The notes under the pieces were generated by a model. It did not search any database, had not been told where the DNA came from, and saw only the letters and a program-made list of their open reading frames with translations. A DNA stretch of 64,000 nucleotides, from positions 1-64,000 of the forward strand of contig NW_027052970.1 in the NCBI RefSeq assembly GCF_011386835.1, read 5' to 3'. The stretch's first letter is position 1. Each line of letters starts with the position of its first letter. Shown here piece by piece: positions 41,617 through 55,274 of the stretch. The position numbers and the translations under genes were made by a program. This DNA is from Chrysemys picta bellii. Lineage: Eukaryota; Chordata; Testudines; Emydidae.

Positions 41617-44153
41617 AAGGGGTCCAGCCTTGCCAGCAGCAGGACAAGCGTCCCCTGCCCATGTGCCTCAGCCTTGCCTGGTCAGACGCCATCACCCGTC
41701 AGTCCTTGGCCTCCCAGGCTGCCAGTGATGGGAGCAACTCTGGATGGTGGCTCGGGTGACACAGACACCAGACCACTAGGAATTGGGTGCGGCCCTGTGG
41801 GACAGGAGAGTCTCGCAGAGGGCACTTGGGGGACTCTCCTGCCCTTCCCAAGAGTGATAGCACCCTGTCCTAAGAACATAAGTCTGGGATGAGGCAAAGC
41901 TTGTCATTAATTAACCTGGCTAACGAGCTGGGTGGAGCTGCTCCGGAGACAAGCTGGCTCGCTCCTGCTCATGGAGGTGAATTCATCTCCCTTCCCAGGA
42001 GCACCTGCTCTCCCTTTCATTCCCCACCAGGCTCCTTGTGCCAGGCCAGCGAATGGCCACAGGATGGGAATGAGGCCTGGGCCCCGCCCCAATCTCCTGA
42101 GTCTAATGCAGCTGCTCAACTTTTCCCCCATCAGCTGCTGGGTTTCCCCCAGGAGGGAGTAGGTGACAGGGAGAGAGAGACACACACATTTGTCCTTCTG
42201 GTTGCAGGGCTTGTGTCCTTCCAATCCCATTGGTGGCTGCACAGTGGGCAGAGTCCTCGCTGCGTGCCTGGCCCAACAGAATTGCAGGGCGTGGTGTGGA
42301 ACACAGAAAGAGATAGAGAGACTCATCCTCCAGCCGGGGTCAGTCTGAGAGAAATTGGCTGGGGTCCCAGTCTCACTCTTCTAGCGGGTGCCATTTCCCA
42401 GCTGGGTTCCTTATCCCTCTGGTGCAGCAGCAGCTGGTAGAGCCGGTAAACCCCATCCCTGGCCTGCCGGCTGATGTCCTTGGCTGGGTCACTGACGGAC
42501 AGAGCCAGCTGTGCCATGTGGTGACCCATCCTGGGGAATTCCGCTGAGTTCTAATGGACGGGAGAGGGAGAGGGGACTCCATCAGCATTTTCCTGTTAGC
42601 TCCCAGTCCCCCCGGGCCAGGACTCTCCTTCCCCTCAGCCCCTCTGCAGGAGATGCTAGAGGATAGGAGCTAGAGCCAGACCCTTAATTTCCTCTGCCCC
42701 CAAGGAAGCCTGCAGCACAGGGCTGTGGACAGGGCCCTCCATGAGGACTTGCTTCCCCAGCTGCTCCAGGATGACAGGGAGGCATGAACCTGGAGCACAG
42801 TCCCCTTAAAAGCCCAGAGTCACCACTTAACTAGGACAAGAAGAACTTGACTCAAGCCAGGCTCACTCTCTGCTCTGACTCTGCCTTCCCAAGAGGAACA
42901 CTCCTAACCCACAGCCCCTGCAGCAGCAGATCCTACAGCCCGTCAGAGCCAGATCACCTACCCCTGGAGTCAGGAAGCTGGGGTCAGAGATCACGTACGT
43001 CAAACTCAGGGAGGGTGATGGTGAATCTGAGCAGGGCCGTGCTGCTCTTAACGGCCCTGGCTCTCTCTCGCGGCACCCTGGACACGATCCAGTAGTTAAT
43101 GTGCTGTGGGGAAAGGAGGCATTGCACTGACTGCCCTGACCAAGGATGCCCACTGGGGGCCCGGCTAGGAGGACAGACTGGAAAATGGATCTAAGAGTGA
43201 AGGTAAAATTGCCCCCACCCCTCTCATCGGGCTCACCTCCAAGATGTACTGGAGCCTGTCGCTGTCTGGGGACTCTGCCAGCAGGTTCCCCAGCATGGCG
43301 TCCAGGAGGTCTGGCAAGACCCTAGGCAGATCCTGAAAGCAAGGGAGAGCCATGGGTCAGAGTTAGGGAAACTGGGGCTAAACTTGCCACAGGATGGGAA
43401 GTGGGGTCTCTGGGAAGCACTGGTGTGACCCCCAAACACATATCCTGGCCTCTCTCCTTCACATCCCACTGCAGGCAATTAGCAAGGACTCATGGCAGGA
43501 TGACAGCTGGCTCTTCAATCCATGACTTTAGCTGATCTACCTGCACTTGGGCGGTGTCCTTCTCCATGCCCAGGGTGAAGACGGCGTGCAGGGCAGCTCG
43601 AAGGAGGTGGGTCTCCAGCTCTGGCTCCACAGCAGGTGTCATGGTGCTGGAAGAGAGAGGAGCCGGTATTAGACTGTGCAGTGCGGGGATGGGACTGGCA
43701 CCAACACGCAGGTTAAACTGCAGGGAAATAGGCACAGGCTGGCAAGAAGGGAAACTGAGGCACCGAGCCAGGGAATGACAAGGCCAAGGTTTCTCAGACA
43801 GACAGTGGCAGGGCAGGAATAGCACCTGTTCCCTGCACCCTGCTGCCCCTCCTGTATCTGATCCTGGGAGTGAGCCTCTCCCCAAAGCCGTTGCAATGTT
43901 ACTGGAGTGAAAAGAACAGCCCAGCCAGGAGAGAGTGACCCTTCCCCGCACCTCTGCCAGAGGAGCCACCCTTGGGCGGTGACCTGGGAGTGGGAGTGGG
44001 AGGGGCAGTGACTCCCAGCCCTGGGCCTGAGCAGCACTGGGGTTAGGGGAACCGGGCCGGAGGGTCTCGGTACCTGAGGTTGCCCACAGCAATCAGGGAG
44101 TTAGCGAGGACGGCGCCGGGTGGAGAGTTATCAGGCAGCTCCTCAATGAGCTC
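40406..44153 (-). pseudogene. MROH-family gene tail, unit 3
   Basis: Exons are h 44074-44153, g 43541-43646, b 43237-43332, c 42999-43103, d 42377-42550, remnant 42120-42164 and terminal 40406-40498. Coding sequence and both donor changes are as in unit 2. Confidence 0.7.
40958..41586. mobile_element. hAT element copy, unit 3
   Basis: Same target duplication; shares the unit 2 allele at 41317. Confidence 0.9.
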
Positions 44154-44444
44154 CTGTGAGACCCAAAGGAGACAAAGGAGCGTGTGAGATTCGGGCCACA
44201 CTGGACATTGCTGGTTTCCTATTGACCTGTGGGACTTTGGGCAAGTTGCTCCCCGCTCTAGGCTCTGTCCCCAGCAGTCAAATGGGGATTTCATACTTTC
44301 CCACTATTGGAAAGTGCTGGGAGAATCCCCCAGCAAAAGCTGCTCTGACAGTGCTAAGCAGCATCTGACCATTAGAGGTCAGAGCACACTGCCCAGGAGG
44401 AGGAGTGTTTGGTTCTGGGCTGTTGGAGTACGGGCTTTCAACCA

Positions 44445-44755
44445 TCTGTGCACACATATTATACTAATTGCATCTAGACCACATCTCCCTAGTTTGTTTG
44501 TGAGAATGTCCTTATTAACACCAAGATGGATCACATCTACTGTTTACCCACCTCCACTAGGCCCGTAACCCTGCCAAAGAAGGAGCTAGGATTTGTTTGG
44601 AATGATTTGTTCTTGACAAGTCCATGCTCACTAGTCCTAAGAACCAAATTGTCCTGTAGGTGCTGACAAACTGATTGTTTAATAAGGAGTTCCAGTATCT
44701 TTCCAGGTATGTTAATGGATGGGAAGACGTTCTTTTTCAGGGATCTCTGACGAGA
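44445..44755 (-). mobile_element. CR1 RT fragment, unit 3
   Basis: Copy of 12750-13060 with no difference seen. Confidence 0.8.
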
Positions 44756-45065
44756 ACTGGGGCACAGCACGTAGTTTGTTGAGGCCATAAAATGGAGACA
44801 GGCACCTCTTCTCTTCTCCCAGCACCCCAGATACCTAAAAGGGTGGGACTCACATCCCTCAATGGGCTTTAAAAAAGACAATGGTTACAATGTGGCCCCA
44901 ACCATTTCTGGTTTCTGCAGACTAGATGTTTTAGCAAAGTTTAGAATTCCTTGGTGCTCAACACCGTGAAACTCCCCTTTCTCCTTTACAAAGGGCTTTA
45001 ACGCCCCTTATCTCACCCAGGCTCTCGACTGCCCAAAGTTGGAGAATTGTCCCTGTTCCCACTGC

Positions 45066-47109
45066 AGAGCACCCCCCACGACACACACACAGAGTCCTCC
45101 TGGTGGTGGGAGGGGAACAGAGGAAAGGACAGAAGACGTAAGAGATGAAGAGAAAGGAGGGAGGGATGGAGGAAAAGGTAAAACAAAAAGGACAAACCCT
45201 AATGTCCCCAGTGATTCTAAGGGACAAAATCCCAGGTGGGGAATAAAATTCGACCACCTTAAGCTAGTGTTTTCCATGCCTAGAATTCAGCTGGCGCCAG
45301 ATGCATCAGACTCAACAGGTTCCAAACCTCTCGGAGGCTCTTACCTTCTAAACAGGGACGTCTGTTTTCTAGTAAAATCAGGAAAAAGAAAAGAGAAAAC
45401 TCAAAAGAGGTTCCTCCTGGCGCTCACGTACGTGACCCTTAATACTCTCTCAGTCCTCAAAGAGAGACCTCGAGAAGGAGACTTGCTGAAGCAAAGCTAC
45501 AGGGGACTTTGAGGTTTCCCTGGCACTGCGCCCCTGTCCTGCCTGGCTGATGTCAGCATCTCTCTGTGAGGTCACCACCTCCCCAGCACCTTTGACCAAT
45601 AGGCTGAGATCCTGCAAAACGCCTTTGTGATGTCACTGCCACACCCACTGCTCCCCTGCAGTGCTAATGTCCTGCCACAGGGCAGACACTTTGGAGGTTT
45701 GAGCTACACAAAGAAGAGACACTTAGATCTCAAAAATTAGATGAGATGTTTCAGTCTGAGCTAAGTAGTTGCTGCTCTTAACAATTGCAACATAATAAAA
45801 TACAAATAAAATAGACTATTTCAGCCATTCTATTATGTCCTAATCTGATCTGAGTAAACGTGATAGGACACCTCATCTTATGCACTGCTCCTAGTGACAC
45901 TCTCCAATAGATCCCCATCCTCCACCTGTCGGGAGGTAGGTAGGAGCGGATTGTTATCCCTACTTGAAAGAGGGAGAAGCTAAGGCTGAGAAAGGAGAAT
46001 TGACTTGTCTTAGGTCACACAGCCAGTCCGTGGCAGAGTTGGGAATAGGACCCAAGAGCCCTGATTTTCAAACTAACCATCGGATCTTGAATTTCAGACA
46101 TTGAATGACCTGAATAAAGTGTTCTCAAGTGAGTTCCAGACCAGCAAGAGTTCATAGTAATTATTCAGCAAGTATTTTAGGAGAACTGGAATGGTAGAGA
46201 AAATAATGAACTGCAGAGAAGCAGCAAAATTTGTTGAACATATGACTGGTTATGACTATTTACTTGTTCTTAAAAGAAAACAACAGGGACCTGAGTCTCC
46301 TCCCTGTCAATAACCCCCTGCTCAGCCAATCAGGGTAGAGACCGAGGGGCGGGGGGATGAGGGTTCTCACCAGAGAGCCCAAAGGATGGCCCAGGTCACC
46401 GCTGGGGATCACTGTCTGAGCACTATTTCAACGCCACATTTTTCGGTGGACCTCCCACAATGGGAGTTGTAGAGCACCCCCCACGACACACACACACCCC
46501 TCCTGGTGGTGGGAGGGGAACGGGGAAAGGACAAAAGAAGTAAGAGATGAAGAGAAAGGAGGGAGGGATGGAGGAAAAGGTAAAACAAAAAGGACAAACC
46601 TTAATGTCCCCAGAGATTCTAAGGGACAAAATCCCAGGTGGGGAATAAAATTTGGCCACCTTAAGCTAGTGTTTTCCATGCCTAAAATTCAGCTGGCGCC
46701 AGATGCATCAGACTCAACAGGTTCCAAACCTCTCGGAAGCTCTTACCTTCTAAACAGGGACGTCAGTTTTCTAGTGAAATCAGGAAAAAGAAAGGAGAAA
46801 ACTCAAAAGAGGTTCCTCCTGGTGCTCACATACATGAACCCAAATACTCTCTCAGACCTCAAAGAGAGATCTCGAGAAGGGGACTTGCTGAAGCAAAGCC
46901 ACAGGGGTCTCTGAGGTTTCCCTGGCCCTGCGTCCCTGTCCTGCCTGGCTGATGTCAGCATCCCTCTGTGAGGTCACCACCTCCCCTGCACCTTTGGCCA
47001 ATAGGCTGAGGTTCTGCAAAAGGCCTTTGTGATGTCACTGCCACACACACCCCTCCCCTGCAGTGCTAATGTCCTGCCACAGGGCTGACACTCTGGAGGT
47101 TTGAGCTAC
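45066..47109 (+). repeat. Direct-duplication pair, unit 3
   Basis: The copies lie at 45066-45707 and 46471-47109. Confidence 0.85.
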
Positions 47110-47204
47110 TCCCTGTGGATCACCCCACTCAATGAGTGTTCATTCTAGAAAGCAAGCCGGCTAGACAGTAAAACATCACAAGCTGCTCCCAATGCTACAC
47201 TCGG

Positions 47205-48095
47205 TTTCTCAGCAATGAGTAGACTTTATGGGCAGCAGAGACCGTTAGAGCATCTAATCTGACCCCCTGCATATCACAGGCCTCCTGTCTACCACAATAG
47301 CTACTTTTGGGGCAAACACATTCCGGAAAGGCATCTAGTCTTTATTAATGACATCAAGAGATGGAGAATCCACCACTTTCCTTGGTAGCTTCTTCCTGTG
47401 GTCAATCATCCTCGCTGTTGAATATTTGTGCCTTATTTGTCATAGGAATTTGTCTCTTTTCACCTTCCAGCCATTGGGTCTTGTTCTGCCTTTCTCTGCT
47501 AGACTAGAGAGCCCTTTAATACCTAGTATTTTCTCTCCATTAAGGCACTTCAACACTTCAATGAAGTCCCCTTCAATCTTCTTTTGATAAGCTAAACAGG
47601 TTGAGCTCTTTCCATAGCTCACTAGAAGGCATTTTTCTCCAGCCCTCAGAACATTTCATGGCTCTTTGCTGCCCCAGCTCCAATTTCTAGGACCATCTTT
47701 TTCAAAGGAGGACACCAAGACTGGAGGCAGTATTCCAATAGCAGTCTCACTGCTGCTGTGTCACCTCCCTATCCTACTCACGGCTCTGCTCCTACGTCTA
47801 ATGATGGCTTTAGCCCTGTTCACCACAGCATCACACTGGGAGCTCATGTTGAGTGGCTTCTCCACTCTGGCCCCTAAATCCTTTTCAGAGTCACTGCTTT
47901 CCTGGATCCACGTCCCCATTCTGGAGGTGTGGCCGGCGTGCCTTGTTGCCACGTATAGGACCTTGCATTGGGCTCTGCTCAAACTTGTTTTCTTTGAATG
48001 GGTCCAGCTGGCCGAATGAGCCAGATCGCTCTGTATCACTGCCCTCTCCCCATCAGGAATTACCACTCTGCCTGTATTTTGTCACCCCTCAATCT
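47205..48095 (-). mobile_element. CR1 LINE fragment, unit 3
   Basis: Copy of 15510-16400. Confidence 0.9.
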
Positions 48096-48737
48096 TATCC
48101 GCAGTGATTGTATGTTTTCTCCCAATTCATTGATAACAATTATTTTAAAAAATTAGTCCTTGAGAGCTTCTTCAGACCCTTAGTACCCAGGACCTGCTCC
48201 CCACATCACAGTGAGAAATGCTGTCCAGCCCTGCTGGTACAGAGGGGATAAGCACAGAACAAACGTACCTTTAGGAGCTGTGTTGTCCATAGGCTCTGAA
48301 CAACATGTGGGGGTCAGCAGATTACAAACGCACGACAGACCTGTAGTGTAGACAGGTCCCAACTGTGTCTCGGTTTCCCACCCTGTAAAATGGGGAGAAG
48401 AAACAAAACCTTGATTAGCTCCTTGACAGCTGGGGAAACCGAGGCACCCAGCGGTGCAGAGACTCGCTCATGGTCCCAAAGCCAGGAATAGAAAACAGCA
48501 GATCTGATAGCCAGGCCTGGGACCTAACCCTGGTTTTCCTGGCCTTGCTGCTCTAAGTTTAGTCACAGCCACCATGTCTTTTCCCCCGTGTCCCTTAACC
48601 CCACGTCACTGCAGAAGAGAGATTTTCTGGTAGCCAGCTGGCTCTCCTGCATGTGGATGTCGTTCCAAAAGACATGCTCTGACTCAGTCCCATGCTATGG
48701 TTGGCTGAAGGAACCACGTGGTCACATTCTAGCCCTG

Positions 48738-48799
48738 AGTTATACAGGAGGGGCGACTAGATGCACATAATGGTCCTTTCTGACCTGAACCTCTATCAA
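48738..48799 (+). mobile_element. CR1 3' tail, unit 3
   Basis: Copy of 17043-17104. Confidence 0.75.
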
Positions 48800-49549
48800 T
48801 CGCTACATTTTCTGCTGCTAGGAAGAGAACTCTGGACCTATTTTCTCTCATTCACTTTCAGTCAGAATAATTTCAATCCAGGCCAAAGGATTTCCTCTTC
48901 CATTGTGTCTTCAGCACCTTTGGGAGCAACCAGTTACTGTTACCCACAGGTTACCAGTTTCAACCTGTCCCAGGGTGAGATGGCAGGGAAAGGGGTTGGA
49001 GCTCAACTGCACCTGGCCCAGGTGATGCAGGTCCCTAGGGTGAAGGGAATAAGTGTGGGGGTCACGTGACAAGACGCAGCCTGTGACTAGGACCCAGGCC
49101 TGCTGAGAGATAGAAGGGCAGCCTGTACTCAGCCAGGAGAGAGACCCCAAGGGAAGCAGGCATGGGAGGGGCTTGGAGAGTCCTTTAAAGGTCAGGGACA
49201 AGCTGGGAAGGGGCCAGGCTGAGCACTAAGGACAAGGCCCTAGGAGGGAAAGACAGGGCAGTTTAGGAGATGGGGCAGATAGTCCAGTTGGTTTCGGCTC
49301 CCAGGACCAGACACCCAGAGGTGAAGGTGATTGTCGGGGCTTCTGTCCTTCTTCCCCAGTGTAGATTTGATAGTGGAGAAGACTGATGCCGTAAGGGGGA
49401 AGTGAGTTACCCCAAGGTCACCCAGTGAGTTTATATCACCAATGCATACTCGGAAGGATCTAATAGAAATATGGATTTTCCAGTCTCTTCTTTCTAGGAG
49501 TCCCCAGGGCTAAGGTAAAACCCCTGCGGCCCCTCCCCATTCTGCTCAC

Positions 49550-49645
49550 CTCTAAGATGTGCTGGAGTTTGTCTGTGCTGGGGGGTGCTGTCAGCAGGAT
49601 CGAGAGCTCGTCATCCATGTTCTCTGGGCAGGCCTTGCTCAGAGC
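49550..49645 (-). CDS. Isolated MROH-like exon a, unit 3
   Basis: Splice borders are kept. One change at 49553 (CTCTAAG instead of CTCCAAG) turns the last-but-one codon TTG into TTA, which is synonymous. Confidence 0.65.
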
Positions 49646-49706
49646 CTGCCAGCGGAGGGAGACCAGGGGTCAGGAGCCTGCATTAGCACCGGTGTGCCAT
49701 TGACCA

Positions 49707-50228
49707 AGAGCTGGCTGAGGTAAGCGCCGCCTGGCCGGAGCTCGCACCCAGAAACCCTGCCCCAGGTCGGAACCCCCTCCCACACCCAAATTCCCTCCCA
49801 GACCTCACACCCGGCACCCCAACCCCCTGCCCCAGGTCGGAACCCCCTCCTGTACCCTAATCCCTCCCAGACCCCACACCCCCACCCCAATCCCCTACCC
49901 CAGCCCTGAGCCCCCTCCCGCACCCAAACTCCCTCCCAGAGTCCGCACCCCAACCCTCTGTCCCAGCCCGGATCCCCCTCTGGCACCCCAACCCCCTAAT
50001 CTCCAGCCCAATCCCAGAGCCCGCATCCCCACTGGAGCCCTCACCCCTCCCTGCACTCCAACCCCCAGCTCCAGCCCAGTGAAAGTGAGTGAGGGTGTGA
50101 GAGCGAACGACTGAGAGAGGTGGGCTGGGCTGGAGTGAGTGGGGGTGGGGCCTTGGGGAAGGGCATGAAAGGGGTTGGGTCAAGGGCGTTTGGTTTTGTG
50201 CAAGTAGAAAGTTGGCAACCCTACTTAA
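49707..50228 (-). repeat. Minisatellite-bearing element, unit 3
   Basis: Copy of 18012-18533, with no change in repeat number seen. Confidence 0.55.
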
Positions 50229-50912
50229 GGACCTTTGAAAAGCAGCCTCCTTAGCACCGCTCCTGATACCAGGGGCCAAGGCGCCCCCGGACATGAGAAC
50301 CACAATAGGCCAGAGCAAAACGCTGCGTTAGAAATCGGAGCTCAGGCTGCCAAGCGAACGATAGCTGACAGACAGGGGATGTGGGAATTAAGGTTGTGCC
50401 TTCAGCCAGCAACTGGTGTTCATCCATTTGCACCACACACACACCTGTAGGCAGGGCCACTATTTCCTTGTCTGTCTGCCTGTTTAGCGTCTCTCGGTCC
50501 TTACTGTGCCCATCACCGTGGTGTCTGAGTGGCAAACCAAGGGTTTGACGTGTGCATATGAAACTGCCTGACTGGAAGGACGTGGTTTGGTGTGGATCAG
50601 TGACTGCTGGGGCGATTGGTGGCAGAAGGCTCTGAGGGCCTGGCTCATTCCGACCTGGCTCATTCCAATGGCTTCTACAGCTGAGAGCAGCCCAGTCTCC
50701 TGCCTGGGTCCGACGCAAACCAGGAAGTACAGGACCACAGTTAATAAGAACAGCTCAAAAGATCATTTTCGCTGACCCAGCCCTGCACAGATTTCCAGCT
50801 TAGGTTTGCATTTTCAGCAAAAGTTCTTCTTGATTATTTTCTCCCAACCCCCTTCTGCCTCCATAATAGCCAGCCACCCCGTCAGTCGCATCCTGGGGCG
50901 CTCCAGGGACAG

Positions 50913-51043
50913 CGTGTGTGCGTGTATGTGTACATCTGTACATATGTGTATGTGTACATGTGTGTATGTATGCGTGTACGTGTATGTGCACATGAGTGTG
51001 TGCACATGTGAGTGTGCGTGTGTATGTGTGTACATGTACCCCA
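50913..51043 (+). repeat. TG-rich microsatellite, unit 3
   Basis: Same length and interruption pattern as unit 1. Confidence 0.9.
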
Positions 51044-52627
51044 GTCAGATGTATACATCTGGATTTCCTTTGAAAGAATTTTCAAATTGAGCTGATCAAG
51101 TGCAATGGCAAAGCACCCAATTCCTCTGCCCCCCAACTGCCTTCGTTGCTTTAACGTACAACCTGCTCTGCTGGCACCTCTGACTCCTGAAAGCCCTAAC
51201 GCTCCAGGGGAGCAGGCCGTACCCTACCCTGCCCTGGCTGCCCCGGGTGTTACCTCGGAGGGAATCGTTCCAGATTCCAATGGGTGGCAGGTCCAGGGAA
51301 GAGCCTTATCTGGGGGGAGGCTGTACCAGACCCGCCCGACCCAGGCAGGCTCCCAGGTACTCTCTGCTCGGGGCTGATAAGGCTCCTTAGCAGTTTCTCT
51401 CCAAACAAATTCCAGTTCAAGATACCTGAGAGCTCCACAGCAGGGCAGCATCCCCAGAGCGCAGCAGGGCGGGGGTTAGGGGGAGCAGTCGGTAGCAGCA
51501 CCTGCTCCTCGTACGGCAGGAGCGAGAAGTGCCAGCCTCTCTGCACAGAGCAGCAGCGTTCAGCATGGGCCAGACGTGCTGCGGTGATGGGTAAGAGCGG
51601 GCTCGGAGAGCCAGAGGGTCTGTGGGGCAGCGCTGGGCCCTTCTGCTCCGCACTAGGGCCGGGTGGGCGTGTTCAGCTGGGATTGGAACCCACCAGCACT
51701 TGTGGGTGTGAATGTGGGGCTGGAACTCAATGTGGGGCGCTACTGGGGGGAAGGGCAGAGAGACACCTGGGCTGAGACCCCAGCTCCAGGGACACAGTCA
51801 CTCCTGCCCAGCCGGGTAAAATTGCCCAGCTGTGTGACAGCCCCCCCATCCCCGAGGGGTTCCCCCCCCCCCGGTATGTCACAGCAGGGTAATGTGCATA
51901 CTGAACGGCAGGGGTTGCCAGAGACTGGCTGGGAGAGGCCTTTGGGGATGGAGGAAGCAGCACTAAGGTACATGCCAACCTCCCTACAGAGGAGGGGCCG
52001 TGCCCCACAGGTGTGGGGCAGGGAGCTGGGACACTGCGTGGTGGGTCATTGTCTGGCCCAGGCCCTTCCTAGCTGGAGGCCGAGGCATTTTCTTCAGGTC
52101 ACCTTCCGCTGCAGCTTGGCCACGGGCCCCCATACCCTCTAGTCCAGCCAGGGATCCCAAGTGGGGATTGTCACGGCTGGCTCCTCCCTGCCGCCAGCAG
52201 CTCTTCACTGCCAGGGAATTCCTGAAATCCTGTGTGCTCCTCCCCCCACACCTCCTGGGGCTGTGAGTGCCCTCCTCCCGGACAGCCCCCCCCCCGAGAG
52301 CTCTGAGTGCCCCTGGCCAGTCCCTCCCCTCAGCCCCCCCCCACTTCCTGGGGCTCTGAGTGCCCTCAGCCTGTCCCCCTCCCACACCCCGGGGCTGAGT
52401 GACCTTGGCCAACCCCCGTCCCTTCAGGAGGAACTCCCAGTACCCACCCAGCCCCCACACCTCAGGGTTCCCCTCCCTGCGGCTCTGTGGCCATACCCCC
52501 ACCAGGGCCGACTTTAGGCCAATTCAACCAATTCCCCTGAATCGGGCCCCAGGCCCAAGCCCCGGTACGGTGTACCGGCAAGAGCCAGTGCGCTGTACCA
52601 GGGTGGTCCGGCTTCCCCAGGGGGCAA

Positions 52628-52924
52628 TTTAAAGGACCTAGGGCTCCCAGCAGGGGCCGGAGCCCCAGGCCCTTTAAATTGCCACCAGACCCCCACTGCT
52701 GGAGCCCTGGGGTAGGGCTGCGGGGCTCTGGGGGCTATTTAAAAAGTCTGGGACTCCCGCTGCCTCTACCGCCCTGGCCCTTTAAATAGCCACTGGAGCC
52801 CCGCTGCTTCCCCAGGGCTCCCGCGGCTATTTAAAGGGCCGGGGCGGTAGAAGCAGGGGAGCCCTGAGCCCTTTAAATAGCCCCCAGAGCCCTGGGATAG
52901 CGGGGGACTCGGGGGCTATTTAAA
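52628..52924. repeat. TTTAAA palindrome array, unit 3
   Basis: Seven motifs with the spacing of unit 1. Confidence 0.85.
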
Positions 52925-52935
52925 GCTGCCTCTGC

Positions 52936-53321
52936 TGCACCCCGTCCCCGCACCAGCCCCGCACCGCCTGCCCTGCCCGCAGCCAGCCCCGTCTCCAGCC
53001 AGCCCTGCACCCCCTGTCCGCAGCCAGCCCCTGCTGCACCCCTGCCCTACCTCCAGCCCCGCCACCCCTGTTCTGCCCGCACCAGCCCCGCCCCCCTGCC
53101 CTGCCTGCAGCCAGCCCTGCACCCCCTGCCCACAGCCAGCCTCTGCCGCACCCCCTGCCCTGTCTCCAGGCAACCCCTGCCGCACCCCCCTGCGGCCCTG
53201 CCCAAAGCCAGCCAGCCCCACACACCCCTGTCTCCAGCCAGCCCCGCACCCCTTGCCCTGCCTGCAGCCAGACCCTACCTCCAGTGAGCCCCTGCCCAGC
53301 CTCCAGCCAGCCCCATGTCCA
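52936..53321. repeat. GC-rich minisatellite, unit 3
   Basis: Same variant order and length as unit 1. Confidence 0.8.
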
Positions 53322-53414
53322 CTGGTGCCCTGCAGTTCCCAGGGCAGTAACCCTGCACACCTGCTTCAATGAGGGGGGCAGGGAGCAGCTGGGACCCACA
53401 CATGTGCACACCAC

Positions 53415-53536
53415 TAGGGTGACCAGACAGCAAGTGTGAAAAATCGGGACAGGGGGTGGGGGATAATAGGATCCTATAAGAAAAAGACCCAAAAATCGGG
53501 ACTGTCCCTATAAAATCAGGACATCTGGTCACCCTA
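53415..53536. mobile_element. hAT-like MITE, unit 4
   Basis: Copy of the unit 2 element with the same flanks, nested in the TIR element 52507-53776. Confidence 0.75.
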
Positions 53537-53780
53537 GCACACCCCCAGGGAGTGGCGGGGACCACACACGAGAAACGGAGCTCATTAATAACCGATCAAC
53601 AGCATATATGATGCAATGTACAGAATATATAATTTTATTTTTTATATAGTTATGGAAAGTAAATAATACATGGAAGAAATTAAAGGCTTTTTTTTCCATT
53701 ATTTTTTTTGTTAGTCATCCCTGCCGGGGCCCCGCCAAAAATGTTCGATTTGGGCCCCGTCCTTCCTAAAGCCGGCGCTG

Positions 53781-54455
53781 CTGGAGAGAACAGGAGGATT
53801 CAGTCAGCAGGGGCTGCCGATCCGTCCCATTCACCAGGGCTGCCATCCTGCGGCTTCAGCATTAGTGGCTGGGGTGACTTGGGGAAAGGTCTCAACCTCC
53901 CCACATCCCACTTCACTGCTGCCAGAATCCCTCCTGCCCCCCCGCTACAGTCCCCTCCCTACCCAACCTGGGTGGGGCTGGAGGAGAGGGGTCTGAGAAC
54001 TTGAGCTGTGGATTGGAGGTGGAACAGCTGTCAGGGGCACTGACGGGGAAGTGGCAGGAGCTCCCCGTACAAGGAGGGGGGTTGCCACTGGAGGTCACTA
54101 GGAAGGACAACAAGACTCCATCCTGGGAGTCAGGAGGGGGAATCCATCCCTCAGAGGTGGGCAGGGGCTGGGTGGAAATGCTGCTGGTTCCAGGGGCCGT
54201 TAATCCCCCCTGATTCCTCGGAGGCGTCTGAGTCTCAGACAGGTTCTCGTTCCCTTGCAGCAGGAGGACGTCACGGCCAATGTGATGCGCCAGCTCCGTA
54301 TCATGCGGCACTTGCACCAGGTGCCCGAGGCGCTGCAGGGCCTGTGCCTCTGAGGCCACCAGCAACTCCCGCTCCCTGCTGGAGGTACTGCTCTCGCTCT
54401 CTGTAAATTGGGAGCTAGTGGAAGGGGAAATGGAGCCCCCTGGCACTCACAGAAA
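53781..54455 (+). repeat. Left arm of inverted repeat, unit 4
   Basis: Carries the plus-strand terminal exon copy at 54261-54353 and the empty hAT site. Confidence 0.9.
54261..54353 (+). pseudogene. Inverted extra terminal exon copy, unit 4
   Basis: Same coding sequence as the unit 2 copy. Confidence 0.6.
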
Positions 54456-55092
54456 GCTGATTACAGAATGAGCCCGAACTGAGAGGCACCATATCCGCCC
54501 CCCTAAAGAGCCAGACTTCAGTGGTGATACAGCCCAACCGGGGTAGCAACAGGATTGAGAACGAGGTAGGAAGTTCAGAGCAGCAAGGAAAGCCTGGAGG
54601 GGAACTTGAGAAGAGAGGTTGGAAAAGTGCAGCAAAGAGAAAGGAGCAGACCTAGCTGTTGGGTCCAGGGCCCTGGGCTGCTATCAATGTCAGGGTGGGA
54701 CTGGGTTCCCCTACCGGCCCCAGAGGAGGCGGCGTACACGCACCTGGAGAGGGTTCCCAAGCCCAGCAAGGGGGCTACAGGCTGAGCAAGTGCCCCAGCG
54801 ATGGCAGAAGGACTTCTGTCTGTGGAAAGACCTCTTTGAACTTTTAGTGTGAGGCAAGCTGGGCCCCAGAAGGGTGGACTAAAGGTGGTGACCTGGCCGG
54901 AGTTACCAGGCAGAGAAACTGCCGTGGTGCTGGAGCGACCATGGATGGGGGACGCTAGCCCAGCGAGAGGGCTGTGATGCCATGCCTGGCCGCCGGGGGG
55001 CACCTAACGATGAGTAGATTAATTTATGATTAGCATAGTTGGCAGGATTGAGTTCCCCCTGTGATCCGTGAGGGAAGTCTTGGTTGCTGAAG

Positions 55093-55274
55093 GAATCATA
55101 GAATATCAGGGTTGGAAGGGACCTCCGGAGGTCATCTAGTCCAACCCCCTGCTAAAAGCAGAACCAATCCCCAGACAGTTTTTTCCCCTGATCCCTAAAT
55201 GGCCCCCTCAAGGATAGAGCTCACAACCCCGGGTGTAGCAGGCCAATGCTCAAACCACTGAGCTATCCCTCCCC
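55093..55274 (-). mobile_element. CR1 3' fragment, unit 4 loop
   Basis: Identical by eye to the unit 2 copy. Confidence 0.85.

Larger units (their letters stand above)
37567..53414 (+). repeat. Tandem unit 3
   Basis: This unit is 15,848 bp. Private differences include a C-to-T change near 41855 (AGAGTGATAGC) and the CAGAATAA variant near 48864. It shares several alleles with unit 2 against units 1 and 4 in the hAT/right-arm region. Confidence 0.95.
52507..53776. mobile_element. TIR element, unit 3/4 junction
   Basis: Copy of the element at 20811-22080, with both termini intact. Confidence 0.5.
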